From contig VZSF01008885.1 of assembly GCA_013398295.1 (NCBI GenBank), positions 811,153 through 875,152 on the forward strand: DNA of 64,000 nucleotides, written 5' to 3'. The notes beneath the pieces were generated by a model. It saw nothing but the letters and a program-made list of their open reading frames with translations. It searched no databases and was not told the DNA's origin. The translations under genes and the position numbers were made by a program. How positions within the stretch are numbered: position 1 is the stretch's first letter; every line of letters begins with the position of its first letter. This document shows, in pieces, positions 27,142-41,400 of this stretch. This stretch comes from Chionis minor. Its lineage: Eukaryota; Chordata; Aves; Charadriiformes; Chionididae.

Positions 27142-30100
27142 GCTCCTGAACTTCAACCCAAGCTTCAGCAGGCTGGCAGCAGCTGCTCATACCCCACGCG
27201 ATTCCAGCGTTTTCGGAGGGGACGCTCCAACTCCTGTTCTTCCAAACGCTATTTTTAGCTACTGCGTTCTTATTGTTCATGATGAAAAACAAATACAAGA
27301 GCCAAAAGAGAAATCCCCTTTCCTCTGGCAAAACTGTGCTAATTACACCATCGTTAGAGAATGAATTTACTCAAATCACGAAAGGCAAACAGGCATCTCG
27401 GTTAACTATAGTGGCCGGAGGGGTAACAACAAGTCTGGCTGATTTTGTAACAATCCTTGCAGAAATAAAATTGATAAATGTTTAATTCCCTTGGTATGTG
27501 AATCAGCATAGTCCATCATATTAATGGAGTAACCCTAACTTAACCAGGGAAACAATCCACTCCTGTGATCTCTCTAACATACACATCATGTTACAAAACT
27601 TTACTTCTGAGCAAAATGTCTATGTGCTAAACTACGAGTGAAATTGACAGCTTTCATTTTTTTCATATTAAAAAATGTAATCATACAAAAATTCTTAAAG
27701 AAAACTATGCACAAGGCATGGAGATTTAAAACTGTTTCCAGCTGTCATTACACCAACAGAACTAAAAACATGTACGATTAAGAAATGTAAGTGAGTATGT
27801 ATGAAATATATTTATAGCATTTTATTATTACTTAGAGATTAGGAAACCAGCAGTTGATTTTTTTTATGATCACATCTTGATTGTACAGCAAACCCAAGTT
27901 ACAAAACCAGCAATATTACCCTTCTAAAATCTAGTAGTCTGAGACAGAATAATAGCACATGAATCACATCTTTGGGACAGAAGGCATCAGGAGAAAAAGA
28001 AAGAATACGAAAGCTCTATTTGTACAAACTGGAAAAAGAGGAAAAATTAACTTGCAAGGGCAAAGGCAATAAAAATTAAAGGAAAGACACAAACAGAAAG
28101 AAAAGGAGGAGACAGACATATGGCCTGCCAGATTTGTCATCTCTTGTCAACCGCTGGTAAAAAGGTATGCTTAAAAAGAACAGTGAAGTACTACAAAGAT
28201 GAAAAAATGATAAAACAATGAAAAAGCCTAAATCCATCTGTGAAACAAGGAAGAGGAAATACTTCCCTTCTTCTGAAAACATTCATTATTTTACATTATA
28301 CTTTACTACTGAACCACTCACTCTCATCACACTTTACTTCCATCAATTACCTGTGTCCTAATACGGAGTAACATTTTACATTTTCACCAAAATTCATAGT
28401 CATTAGTAATGGGTAGGCAAGCTAAGCCTTTTTGCAAGACAAAAATTAAGAAAGATTTGGGAGCAAGTGCCCACTCCCTCCAAAAATCAACAGCAGGGCT
28501 GCCAGGAAGAATGGGATGCATGAACTACTAGATTTTGTTGCTTTCCCCACACATAGGGATTAAGAGTTGGAGTTTTCTGAACCTAATTTCTGACAAGTAT
28601 TTTCATTAGCTAATACTAATAAATCTGTCCTTCTGCAACTTGGCCTTCAGTTTAAAAACAACCCACTTTCATTTTTTTAATTATTTTTTAAGAATGAAAG
28701 TGACACCCCATGCAGACTTAACCAAAGGCTGTTTAAATAGTACCATGCTTTCCAGCTGAAAAGAGTCTGCAGAGAAACCTCGTACTGCCAGATACCCAGT
28801 GTATCTGTTCCCTTTTTCAGTAATCTGCTGAAAGCTAATCTTCAGTAACACAAGTAAGCCATTGTGTGCAAAAAAAAAGACCAATGTCTTTACTCCTGTT
28901 GTGTATACAATAACTATTCTACAGTACCCCATTTTGGGGCAAGAAAGGAAAGCGGAAGCAGGTTTTTTACAGTCAATGTAATGGGATTAGGCATCATAGG
29001 GCACATCCATGTCATGTTGCTGAGAATAAAAAACTGATGAACTAAAAAAAGATTCTTTAAGGGTATTTGACTTCCTGACTGTTTATTAGTATTTTTGTGG
29101 AAAGCACTCACCAACAGAAAAATGCCTAACACTGCATCAGTCATAGTTATTCTACAGTGATCTACATACTTATTCTTCAGATCCAGATCCTGAAGCAGTG
29201 GTCATTCATTTTTCCTCACATCGATTTACTCATCTCTGGTTTAACTCCTGACTACATACCCTGAACTCATTTTCTGTTCTGTTCGAGATAGCAGGACATC
29301 CTGGCAGTGCCACTGGTTGAACTGAAGTCCATCAGCATCCTAATTCATGATTTCTCATGATCTCTCCATCTGATGCCAACTACCACAGAAAACTACCAGA
29401 ATACTCAAGTTGGAACATGAGCTTCAAAGGAGAGGAAAACACATGCACATTAATACTTTCTGCACTTAAGGATACCCTAAAACAAACTGCTTTTCCCCAC
29501 TCTACTGTTAGATCTTGCATGTAACAAAACTTTAAAAATTGCACTAGCAGAGCAGCTGAAAGACGGAGTGATAGAAAGAAAGAGATCTAACATCTGTCTA
29601 AGATTAGAAATAATGTTTTCACCAGCTACAGCACTGGTGCAGATCAGTTCCTGATACACTCAAATGCACAATGAATTTACTTTGAGTCAGATCCGCAGCT
29701 TGAAAGCAGAAGAACCCTGTTGGCATGCTGCAGTATTAGTTTAAAAAGGCAGCTATTGTTTTTTAATAGTAACAGCCGGACTTATTTTAGCTACTGGATT
29801 GCAAGTTCGCCAAGAAAGCACATGGCAGTTGAAGAAGACGCAAGTCCCCAAGAACAACATACGCTAAAACAAGGATTCCCACATCACAATGAGGTAATGG
29901 ATGAGCTATTACCGAGAGCCAGAGAGGAATCCCAGTGAAGTATGTTTCAACTTATTTTATAGCATTATAAATTTATTCTAGAAAAGACACTGATATTCTG
30001 CTAGGGGCAGAGCAACCTTGGTCCTATCAGTCTAATTTAATTCCTGGAAGTAAGCTCCACATTCCCTCCCATTACCAGTCTGGTCTCAGGCTAAATACAG

Positions 30101-31186
30101 AACACTATCGCTTTAGAAATGCTCCCAAAATTTGTGTCTCTGTATAAAGTTTCCAGCTGTCATAACCTCCAAGACAATCTGTACTTCCGTATTTTATGAT
30201 GAAAATTTGGCATTAGGAAAGGACAGGCAACTCAGTATCATATATTACACAAAAGAGAACACGTATATTTTGTTTTCTCAAACTGAAAAAAAACCCCATG
30301 CCTAAAAAAGTTAATGAAATGGCATTTGTTTGTGCTGTCTCATTAAGAAGATTCAACATGAAAGAATAAAATCCCTAACATTTCATAGCAGTGTCACCAA
30401 GAGACACTGGACAAAAACTACTCGCTCTGTTTCGTGGTAGCGGATGGTCTCCTGTGCTAACTACCCATGTGCTTTCACCTCGGCTTGAATCAAGACTGGC
30501 AAATTACACCAAGTCTCTAAAGTCTCTGCTTTCAACCACCCTTTCCAGTCAAATCGAAACCCCATGTACTTTGAGGGTCTAAGACGTACAAAGCACAGGA
30601 GTCATTACTATTATAAGCAGCAGCCTGCTTTTGAACACCTCCCTTTGGAACCTCACCACTGCATTTCAGCACAAACCTGCAAGGTAGCATCTGTACCTTG
30701 TACAAAAAGCAGCATGAATCTGAAAGCTGGAAATCACAACTGAACTGTGGGTGAAAAAACAGAAGGACAGATTTCCTTCTCTTTTTACCTCGGGTGTATC
30801 GCTGTACATGGTTTTTCAAATATAAAATCCAGACAGTTATGCCACCCTTCTTTTCTAAAATGACCCATATGAGGTCATGTATTTATGCCACCTTAGCTAT
30901 AATGGTAGTTTTATTTTCAGGTAAATACAGTACACCATGTGATCTACCTGGGGAGAACTTTGCCTGAAATCACTCCAGACGGCACCCTAATTCACACTGC
31001 TGAAGTATCACGCCTCCTTCATTCTCCCAGTGCAATGAAAAAAACCACCATTTCCGTAGCGGGACTGGAGCCCCGCTTTGTTTTTCTTGATCTTGGATTT
31101 ATATTCATAGCTGATCATCAATGAGTCTTTGGTAGCTAAATCACAACAGCTCCTCTGTCTGCAGTCAGCAAGCATATAAACCCCCT

Positions 31187-31195
31187 AAAAAAAAA

Positions 31196-31227
<32 letters not shown>

Positions 31228-31250
31228 AAAAAAAAGGAAAGGAAAAAGGA
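31187..31250. repeat. Long A-rich tract
   Basis: Sixty-four bases that are almost all A, with a few G. The sequence to its left shows no retrotransposon I recognise, so I call it a simple repeat rather than a retrocopy tail. Confidence 0.9.
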
Positions 31251-31469
31251 ATCCTCTCCCAGAGCCAAACCTCAGTTTACACAGCATGAAGCAATCTCTC
31301 CGCAAGCTGGCTTCTCTTCTGGGCAGGTTTCATGGGATCGCAGAGCCACAGAAATGCACAGGATCTGCCTTGTTTATGCCCTGTTCCTTTCGAAGCGTGC
31401 TCACACCCTCCCCTCTGAAGTGGGTTTATACGTGGCAACACCTGTGTTATCTTAGAAATGCTTTGGCCA

Positions 31470-31664
31470 AGAATAATCCCGCACACAGGAGCAGACTCTT
31501 TTTACACCTGCCTGCGCAGCACGGAGGGGCGCGTAACCCAGCCGAGTGGTTTGGAGCCAGCGTCGACGGGCTTTCCGACGAAGCAACGGAGTCAAAGCAC
31601 CGACTCGGCAGGGTGTGATGTGCCAGAAACTCAGCTCGGTCAAAAAGCAGGATGGAGGCTTCAG
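31470..31664. promoter_or_regulatory. Small CpG-rich block with a plus-strand donor-like end
   Basis: About 200 bases with many CG dinucleotides in AT-rich intron DNA, just right of a long A-rich tract. On the plus strand it ends in GGAGGCTTCAGAG followed by GTAAGCGC, an excellent 5' splice site (GAG|GTAAGC near 31665). This is the form of a CpG-associated first exon antisense to COBL, but there is no expression evidence and no conserved protein. Confidence 0.3.
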
Positions 31665-32364
31665 AGGTAAGCGCAGCCGGCAGGAGAAACGCGATGGATA
31701 AGGTAGACTTGAAAAGGGTATGAAATGTGCTGGGGTGGAGCAGGGGAGCAGGAGAAATGCTGGAAAAAAATCACACTGGATCTGCGTTAAAACACACGGT
31801 GAAACGGGTACGCCGCTGAAACGCCTTTAAGGAGGGCACATCTGCAGAGGCTCCCATACCACGGAGGTTTACAACACCTTTTAATGAGCATTTCTTAATA
31901 CCCTTCCTCCTCACCAAGGCCTCTGAGGCCTCCTTGCTCTTTGTCCTACACCGCGGAAACCCAAACAGAACTCAGACAGCTTTGAGGTGGCATGAAACCT
32001 CCACTCTTTTACTTCAGTCTTCAAAACCTCCATTCACACGCATTAAAAAAACACGAGGAATTTGTCTGAATGCTTAAACTATACTCCCCAACAGCTGGGT
32101 CTGCTGGAAAAATCCACTGCGATTTCCAACAGCAAAAACCGTCACCTTTGCTCATCTGTTACAGATGCTTATTGCGCGGTTAGGGTTTAGGACAACAGTA
32201 TAATGAAAGGAATAAATAAACCACAAGGCACACACTGTGAGCGACTGTTCCTCCTTTCTGATGGCAGTGGCCGACTGGAGTGAATTTTGATGGTTACTGT
32301 TGTATTTTAATTTACTCTTGCAGTTCCAGAACTGTGTAATAAAACTCCTATCCACAACCAGCAA

Positions 32365-32465
32365 GATGCAACTCGGGAAGAGGAACAGGCTCTCCGTGCA
32401 GGACCTGGGGTCACACAGTCAGGGCATCTGCCATTAAGCCCGCGTCTGCAGACTTCACCTGTCCC
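32365..32465 (-). mobile_element. MIR-like SINE remnant
   Basis: The plus strand holds GGGGTCACACAGTCAGGGCA followed by CATTAAGCCCGCGTCTGCAG, resembling the reverse complement of the MIR core (AAGGTCACACAGCTAG...) and the adjacent tRNA-like part. The left part (AACTCGGGAAGAGGAACAGG) could be a decayed version of the AAACTGAGGCACAGAG segment. Similarity is patchy and boundaries are uncertain. Confidence 0.4.
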
Positions 32466-35200
32466 AGGGACAAGAACTTCAGCTTCTGCAGCAGCTCAGG
32501 AACTAGCATAAGGATAAAGGAGGCATCAAACCAGGCATTCACTATGATTTCTGCACTGCTTCTCTCCCAGAAGACGCAGCACTGAAGCAGCCCCCGGGTC
32601 TTTACATAAAACTCCAGAGAGAGACTTCACTTCAATCAGACACTTCCAAGGAGGAGTCTGTTTTAACCACAATTTCAAAGGATATAAAATTTGACAGAAT
32701 ATGGATGCATGCACCTGGGTAAACAGTTTAATTCCAAGTGCTGTTTAAGCTTATGCCGACGTGATCTTAAAAGGTCTGTTCTGCAGACTTCTTAACTGAC
32801 CTCACTGGCTCTTGAACACAACCTGAGCTCTGGGTTGAAGACCAAAGCCTCAGACTGAAGAGCCAGACCTTCCAGGCTAGCTCCCACAATCCCCAGAGAT
32901 GTTTAATTATGATAAATTATAAAAAAAAAAAAATAAAAATCTCTGCATTAATAGTGCTTTTTAAAATTACTATATAATTTATATGAAAATGCTGTATTAA
33001 AGGTTCACATCACTTAAAAACCAGTGAGTACTGTCTCTCAAATCACCAATTTAGACTGAAACACTCTGGATTTACACTTATACAAATTAGCAAAGAGTGA
33101 AGCTGACGGTTGGTTTCTTCCCTATACATGCAATGGATAGCACTCTGCTGCAAAATTACATGGGAGTGATCCAGAGCTTTACAGGTCATTCATGATGTTG
33201 TTATCACATATCATCCATGCAATTAGGAAGCACTAGAAAACGATGCACACCGGTACAAACAAGTTGAGGAGAATTTCACCACATAGCTCCTAAGTCCTGG
33301 TTAAGAAGAAAATGTAATTGCTCAAGAAGTATTAAGGTACATTGGGGAGATGTGCTGCCTTCAGGAAAGCAAGCAGAATCAAATGAAATTCTGTAATACG
33401 AAAAAGCTCACATGCAGAGACCATGCAGTGCGTTCTGATATTTAGACAGAACATTAAACATTGGAAATGAGGAAAAAAAAAAAAAAAAAAGACACTACCC
33501 AAACCTTCAAAATTACCACGCTAGGTACAAGACAGCAGATACAAATCAATGCCGCAATAAGAATATGAACAACTACATGATTTTACAGACAGTAATGCAA
33601 AGGCTAATTTTTGGGTTTTGGCTTAAAGCACAGAAGTGTATATATAAGAAAACTGCATAGAACTGTCATTTAGAAAAATACTGCAAGACAAAAGTATACA
33701 GAGCAAACTGGCTAACCTGTGGAACTGTATACAGAAACAGCCTGACCACTCTCCGAGTGTTAGTGTCACCCTGAAGAATGCTCTTTACTTGTGACAAAGG
33801 TTCACATTAAACTGCTGTATGAGGGAGACACAAATTTCTTATTAAAGAAAAGTATTACATTAGATTAAAAACAAACCAACCAAAAGAAAAAACCCAAACC
33901 CCAAACTTGTAGCTGCTCGTGGCCTGGTGATCACAAAGAACTGCCTAATTCTATCCCTTTTCCATCCCACCTGCTTCACAACAGACAGTGGTCTCATCCA
34001 GCACATCAGCTATGCAGCAGAACATTCTGAATCCGCATTAGAATGGGGTGTATTGTCTGGAGGATTTACACCAAGCTACTCTCTTTTTTCCATTTAATGC
34101 TAAATTACAGTCATGTGTACAAAGATGGAAAAGCAACTCCTTGCCAAAAGGCAACTTGACAATCACACTCCTTAATTTTTACACTCCTGTAAAAAAAGCT
34201 ACAGGAGTAATGCGGGGTTTTTTTCCCCTCCCAAAATAAAACCACCCCCATGCATGTACTTGGAATTGAGTAACACTATATGGTCTTCACACACATGCAC
34301 TATTTTACCATAGACATGAACATGTTAATTAAAACTTGACAGTGTTATGTGTGTATACACATACAAACACAAAACCCAAGCAGTATCTCCACCTTTTATA
34401 TGAACTCAAGTTATATGAACTAAAAATTTTTCAATATTTAGGCTAATATAAATAGCCACCACACAATCCAAAACCGGTTTTGCCTATTTTTTTTCTTTGG
34501 GCTTCTGTACTCCCACAGAAACCAACTGACTTCAACTTGTCCCCTGTCTTTCAGTTACTTAATTCTTCAGGAAACGGATGGAAGATCTAGTCTAGTTGCT
34601 GGTTTGCTCAGCAGAAAAGGAGTCTCAAATGAAAACAGCTGTTTCAAAGTTTCTTCTTTATCCTCTCCAGAATAGGAAACTCTCGAACTGGAGATCCAGC
34701 TTGTGCATCCCTCTCTGAAACAGCCGAGAGGCTTGCGTCTAGAAGGGGGCTCCTGTCAGAATCATCTTTACAATCTTTTTCCTGACATCTTAACGGAAAA
34801 CTTCACTGATGGCCCCAAAGCCTTAGCTTTCACCCGACCTTCAGTCAGCTCCTGGCACTGGAGTGGAAATACCAGAGGAGGATAGCTGAACGGGATACAG
34901 CACCTTCATACGTTAAATCACTGTTGCGTGGGTGTCCAGACGTGAGTTTGGAAGGGGTTCATATGGGGCTTTTTTTGTTTGTTTTTTTGGGTGGTTTTAA
35001 ATCACTGTCACTGTCTCAGAACTCCATAAACTCACTTTCTTAAGTATAATCCTACCGATGACAAGGCTGTCACTGGTAGAGTCACACTAGTCAGGCGGAA
35101 GGCTTTATTCCCCTTCATAACAAGCCTTTTTTCCTGCTTAACAAAGAAATCGCAAAACCTTTTAGTGAATGCTGGGGTCATGGTATGCATAGATCATATT

Positions 35201-35240
35201 TCTATCTATCTAGACCATTTTTCTATCTATCTATCTATAA
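35201..35240. repeat. (TATC)n microsatellite, interrupted
   Basis: Two blocks of TATC/CTAT units separated by AGACCATTTTT. Confidence 0.85.
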
Positions 35241-38200
35241 TTTCTGTACCTGTTTATACCAGAAAATGGGATCATTTTCACCAAATTGATAAGCTTAAAA
35301 AAAAACCAAACATGATCTTCAATGTGGGGAAATGCTGATTTGTAGATGCACACATTTACATAATCATTGGCTTAAGGAATAAAGAAATATATTGGTTTTC
35401 AATGTAAAGTAAAGCCAGGTACATACTCCTCGTCATAGCTGAGTCCACTGTATTGCAGTGGGAACGCTGTGCTGGAGTCGGGGGGCACAAAAGAGCAGAC
35501 TACGGGCAAACTACACTAAACATTTGGATAGATTTCAAAGCATGTATTAGCAAGAGACTTAGACAAATGGAAGTTTCATCTCCCAAATAAATAGGACTTT
35601 TCTGGCAGCTCTGTTATTTTTTTCCTGCTGAGCTTATATTTATTTAGATTCTCCTGCTTGGCTACCACTTAACAACACAGATCACTTCGTAGTCATTATC
35701 CAGTCACAATTTAGGGTCTCATCCAGCCATGATCTCATCTATTTCTGACTGCCCACAACGGTCAATACCTATTTATGTTAAAGGTGGAAATGGAGCATAG
35801 CCCTGGGATTATTAACGATACCCTTATAACGTTACTTGCTTTTCCACAAGTCTTTTAGTGTTTTTGACTTAACTCTGTAACTAAAATATGGCCAGCAATC
35901 TCCTTGCAGTTGCTGTCTTTTTCAAATTTCATGCCTTAACAAAAAATGCCACACAATAATAGCAATTTATAAATGCAGCCTGTACTCTCAACGAAAACAA
36001 GTCGCCAGTCACTCCACAAATAAAAATCCTCGTGGCTCCACAACTTTCCTTTGAGTCATGAGTAAAGAACAACTAGATGCTAGAAACTCTGAATAACCCA
36101 CACACCCACGCTACATGCGTCCAAAGAAGATCATTTCCCAGCAGACATTTGTGGACTTGTTACTAACGATCCAGCTGCTAATTTAGCATCTGCTCTTGTT
36201 CTCAGGTTACCAGCAGGTCCCTTCCCTGCCCCACAGCCCGGCTCTGAATGGGTCGTACTCACGCACAGCTTTGCTTCTTTAAAATACGCTGGTATATTTA
36301 GCAACAGCAAGCGACTTTACACGCTAAGGAGGAGGCATAGTTCAGATTAAGTAGATGTATAAAACTCCAACAAATTAATCAAAAGCAGGCTTCACAAATC
36401 AGAAGTCTTTTTGATTTGGTCATTTCAGGTAAGATTTGAAAGAGGAAAAAAAGCTTTGTATGTTATAACTTAATCTAGGGAGGGAAAAAGTATCATATTT
36501 TCCCCTCCCCTTTCTCTAAAAGGCAACTTTCTGTGGTTTATTTAAACTAGAACTTCTTCACTACGAAACCAAAACATCCAAGATATGCCATGTACTTTTG
36601 CTGCATAAAGTGAAAAATCTCTTATTTTCATGAGCGTATGTTTTTCGAACCAGACTCAGACATGAAAACATTACTTGCAGCTTTGCTGGAAAATGAAACT
36701 GCCACCAGTAAAGAAAAGTTCTGAACTTTCACTCAAGACTAAATCAGTTTTGCAGATGAAAAGGTCCCTGTTCTTTGTATTTTTTAATACAAATGTATTA
36801 AATTTAAACATTCAATGTATTTTAATGTATTTTTAATACATTTAATTTCATTACCAAAACAACTTCCTGACTTATACAAGGGTATCATAAAGTTACACAA
36901 CATTCACTTGTCTTGATTGCTAATACGTTTAGAGACGAGGTGAAAACAAAAATAATGTTCTAAAGTGCTAAACTGGTATAACTCCATTTATTGAGTATGT
37001 GCACACAAATTGAGCCACTTTGTGACAAAAATAATTGAATGTAATGAAGTATTAAATGCTATTTAAAAGGGAAAACATTTTTCACTGTAAAAAACCCCCG
37101 TGCATTATCACCTACTCACGTCTCTCATTCAAGTTCATTGGAATACTGTTTTATTAGACTACATGTCTTTATGGAAACTGTAATAAAGAAGGCACATTAT
37201 GAATTACAGACTGATTTAAGAACAGAGACATAATCAGCTACAATAAATGAATTGATGCCAATATTTAGATCTGTAACCAGAGGTCATATGGCTTGTTATC
37301 AATTTTATGTAACTACAAAGGTGTGTATCAGAATACACTCATATTGTCAAAGCTTGAAAAGAGCTGGAATCAGGCTGAGGAAAAAAAAAAAGTAATTCTA
37401 GTCTTACTTAAATCCTACCTATAAGCCTAAATCTAAGGGTTTAAAGTGCTTTTTCTAACACACTGGTTGTAAAATTTACACCTAATAATGTAGCACTTTA
37501 CGATTATTTCTATACCTACGCAAGTTAACTTGTTACTCTGTGAAGACATTCTTCCCCTCTTTTTTTCTGCAGCACAGGAACCCCCAGTGAGAGAAGACAG
37601 CAGAGAGAACTGAAAGATGTCAGGGAAAACAAAAAATACAAACAGTTTGAGGAAAATAATTTAGATATCTGCATGCTTCTAAACCTTTCCTTTATTACAT
37701 GCCTAGCTGTGTCTTTGCACGCACTCCCTAGGTCTGCTGGGCTGGAGACATTCTGGGCCAAGGTCAGCAGTGAGGACACAATTTGAGGCATCAAAGTGCT
37801 GTTGAAGTCTACCTGAGGAGTCACAGCTCTGCCAAGAGCTCGGCGTTTGCAAGCAAGACCTGGAAGGACCAAAGAGTATGAGACCGAGCAGAGCACGGCC
37901 ATCAGACAGCAAGCCATGGCACGGGGAGCTCGTTCCTACGCTTTTACCACACAGCTCACGAGCAGTGATAACTTCACTCCAGATACAAATTCAAGTACAC
38001 GATCCTCCTCTTCTGTCATGCCACAAAATTAGAAACTTGGAGAGAATTAGGAAGAAGAAAAAAAACAAAAAAAAGGCCAGGAGGAATAAATTTCTCTGTC
38101 AAGGACAGTTTCATTTTTTCCAAGTGTTTTCTCCAACCAAGCTCTATTTATTCTGAGCTCCCTGGGACGTACTTTCAGACAATTTTAATAAAACCATGAA

Positions 38201-40082
38201 GACCTGAACTCCACCACTTGTGAAATCTGCAGGCACCACTGCCAAACCACAGAAACACACTAATCGTGCCTCATAAGCACCACGCAATACAGGCCAATAC
38301 AGAATTTCAGGCAATTTTGAGTCTGCGTCAGATGGCGCTGTGGCGGCACCCTGGTGTGCAGCAATAAAACCAGATATCCCTCGGTCCTCATCTTCCACGT
38401 GGATTCTGAGGAACACAAGCCACCTCCCAAATTTTATCTCAACTCACAGTACCATCCCCCCAAATAAGGGGAGCTTCATCAGGGAACACTTAGTTCCCTC
38501 ACGTACAGAAAATTTTATAATCTATAAGCTTGCAAGCTCTGTCAGCTCATTATCCTCATAAATCCACCCATGGCTGCAACATTTGCTCGATGTAAATAGG
38601 TTGCAGAACAATTCTTGCGAGAATGGCCCAGCTGTACAACACAGTGGACATACTGGCTCCGGAAGTGAGGTCCCATACGATAGCGCTTATTACCAATATT
38701 ACTCAACACCCGTTGCCCAAAGCACAGCTTTTAATCTTCCATCTGCAACTCCGTGTGAAATATGAACGCGTTTAATTCAGAGATAGGCTGAAAGTTTCAA
38801 AGAATTCTAAAATAGTCACACATTTGCTTTTAAATGCCGAGAGAACCTACCAAACCAGTAGGATCAAAGAAGAATCTCTTTCGATGAGCAGCAAAACACA
38901 TCGGTGCCACAAGCTCCTTCTCCCTTGTGCTACCCAAGGACTAGAGCTGTGCATGAAGCATCTATACCTTAAGCCTTCCTCACATGGCTCCCAGGCAGTT
39001 GCACGTTATACTTCCTCACCAACACCACACAAAGCAGCCTCTAAACCAGCTCCTGTGTGGGCCTCTCCACGCCTATACAATTTAATTCTGAGGAACTGAG
39101 GTATTTTCTGTGATAAGCGCTATGGAACAAATCACAGGCACCTCAGAAGGCACGAAAGGGACACGAAGTCTCCAATTCACTTAGTTGTCCAAATTTCATA
39201 AGAAAATTTATCTGGTTGCTGGAAGGTAACACAAGGCTATTTTTCTTCCCTTAACTGCATCACTATAGTACAACTGAATGACACTGAACTTACTGTTTTT
39301 CTTTCTACACACAGTGACAGTATCCTCGGTAAGAGGTAACTGCAGCATAGAAAATTGACAAAAATCTCTCTAGGGAGTTTTAAAGTTTTAACCTCAAATA
39401 ATGCTTGCTGAAACCAATTTAATGCAGGAAAACCCCTGCTGCTGATTTGGGGTTTTGTCTTCAAATAAACAGTGCTCATGAAAGATTTATAAATATTTGA
39501 ATACTGTTGCACAGGTATAGCCAGGTGCTAAACAGGGCATGAGGGGTTTCTTTGCAATCTGAGCTTTCACATTATGTTTTCCCAAGTAACTCTGCCTATC
39601 CCTTGCTGGCCAAGCTGGGAAGGAAAATTCAGTCTCGGTGCTAGTGACACATTACCATCTGCTCTGGAAAAAAAGAGACAGCATAGGCTAGATTATTTCT
39701 CCGAGATTAATCAAAAGGATGAAGCACAAAAGATAACCTACAAAAGAGAAGCAAGAGAATATATTTTCCCTTTTCAACTATTTGGGTCATTCACTTGAAG
39801 GGTTGATCTGTACCAGAAGCTGACACGCACGTCCTCTCTAATGATGGCAGAACAGAGCTCTGCCCCCAGTCATTGTACCTGGTCTCCTATTCAAATTTGG
39901 CACCTAAGTTTTGCATACAGAGACTATTTAGATGTGAAGACAGCTTAATATTCTGTATTCAGCACAGAGTTGTTTGTCCTGTAACAATACAGGTAAGTAG
40001 GAATTTATATTAAAAAATAATGACTAAAAACTGTTCATGTATACATCACTTTTTTAAAAAGATAATTCCCTTAATTTCTCCT

Positions 40083-40106
40083 CCCCCCCCCAAAAAAAAA
40101 AAAAAA
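40083..40106. repeat. C-run/A-run homopolymer junction
   Basis: A run of nine C followed by about fifteen A. Confidence 0.85.
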
Positions 40107-40829
40107 TTCAGCGCTGCCAATTTAAGCTAAACTGTAAAACATGAAGTAGTTTAGGTCCATTTTTCCCCCATCATTTCAAAACTAAAATGAATTTAAAAAT
40201 CTTAAATTATTCTCAGGTAGCAAATTAGTATATAAATAATTGGCAATGCACCGCAAGCAACATTTCTTTCCAAGTAACTCCTTATGAAAATGAAGCAGCA
40301 CGGGGAATTTACGGTGCTTTTCATGGCAAGAAACCCACAGTAACTGTATAAACACGTTTTATACTTCAGGCAGTTTTATATTTGTAAAATACTTTCCAGT
40401 AGACCTGGATCTCATTTTTAATAGGAGAAAGTATGGTATTTAACCACTTGAATGCAAAGAGATTTCATTCCAAAATAACTATGGCTAATTTGAGACTACA
40501 CAATAACAAACAATAAACTATGATACAGATGAGCAGTATTCTTAAATAAGGCTGGCATAATGGCATGACAAGTTGTGGGCTTTTTCTAAAAATATTAGCA
40601 CTATCTGGTCTTGTGAAAAGAACAAGTGAGAACAGAAAGTGACCTCCTTATTCTTAAGCAGTATGAACAATATATTGTCAGTGTCCAAGAGGTCTTTAGC
40701 TGTAAAACACCAGGGGAAACATGGCCCTTTGAAGTTTACCATCACGTAAATAAGGAAAAGCAACCGCAAGTGGAGAATATAAGGGAATATAGGCACCAAA
40801 CTCACCTATTTCTACCTACACTCACAACT

Positions 40830-40853
40830 TCCCCCCCCCTCCGCCCCCCCCAC
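40830..40853. repeat. Interrupted poly-C tract
   Basis: C runs interrupted by TCCG. Smaller C runs occur elsewhere, for example at 54301-54314. Confidence 0.85.
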
Positions 40854-41369
40854 GGTCTTTAGAATGCGAGACCTAACTTTTGTTACTTTAACATAAAATG
40901 TAAACCAGAACCACGGTAAAGAGACAAGAGCAGCTTGTACCCACAACTGCTTCACCCACGTGCCCCAGCGCAGCCCATGCCGGTCCCTCTCCCACGTGTT
41001 CCATGCAGGAATGGATCCTGAGCTTACAACCGAGCTGCCTGAGAGTCACAGACCTCAGCCCGGCAAGCAAAGCAGAGCAAAACCAAACTCCACGGGCCCT
41101 GCACCTCTAAAGCTGAATATTAAGGCAATGGGAGCACAGCTATGCCCCGCTCCCCTCATGCTAAATTCAAGCTGCTTCAGATCAGCTGCCCAAAGCCCCA
41201 TTGCCAATATCACATTAAACAATTAACCACTGCTTTTGCTGCACTTCATTTTCTGGCAAGTGCAAGAAGACTCTCCGTTTCTGTCCCAGCAGAGTCCAGC
41301 CAAGCACAGGACCAGACAGACTCTAAGTCTGCCTGACCCCTACTAGTCATTTTGTACAATACTACACTA

Positions 41370-41370
<1 letters not shown>

Positions 41371-41396
<26 letters not shown>
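41371..41396. repeat. (GA)13 microsatellite
   Basis: Thirteen uninterrupted GA units followed by a longer purine-rich stretch to about 41430. It is a likely length-polymorphic marker. Confidence 0.95.

Positions 41397-41400
<4 letters not shown>

Noticed and set aside
31187..31250. Poly-A tail of a processed pseudogene
   Set aside because: The left-flanking sequence gives no recognisable gene or retrotransposon and no clear target-site duplication was seen.
37525..37917. 130-codon minus-strand frame with a hydrophobic start
   Set aside because: The leader-like start is suggestive, but the rest is not similar to any family I know and no promoter or splice context is visible.
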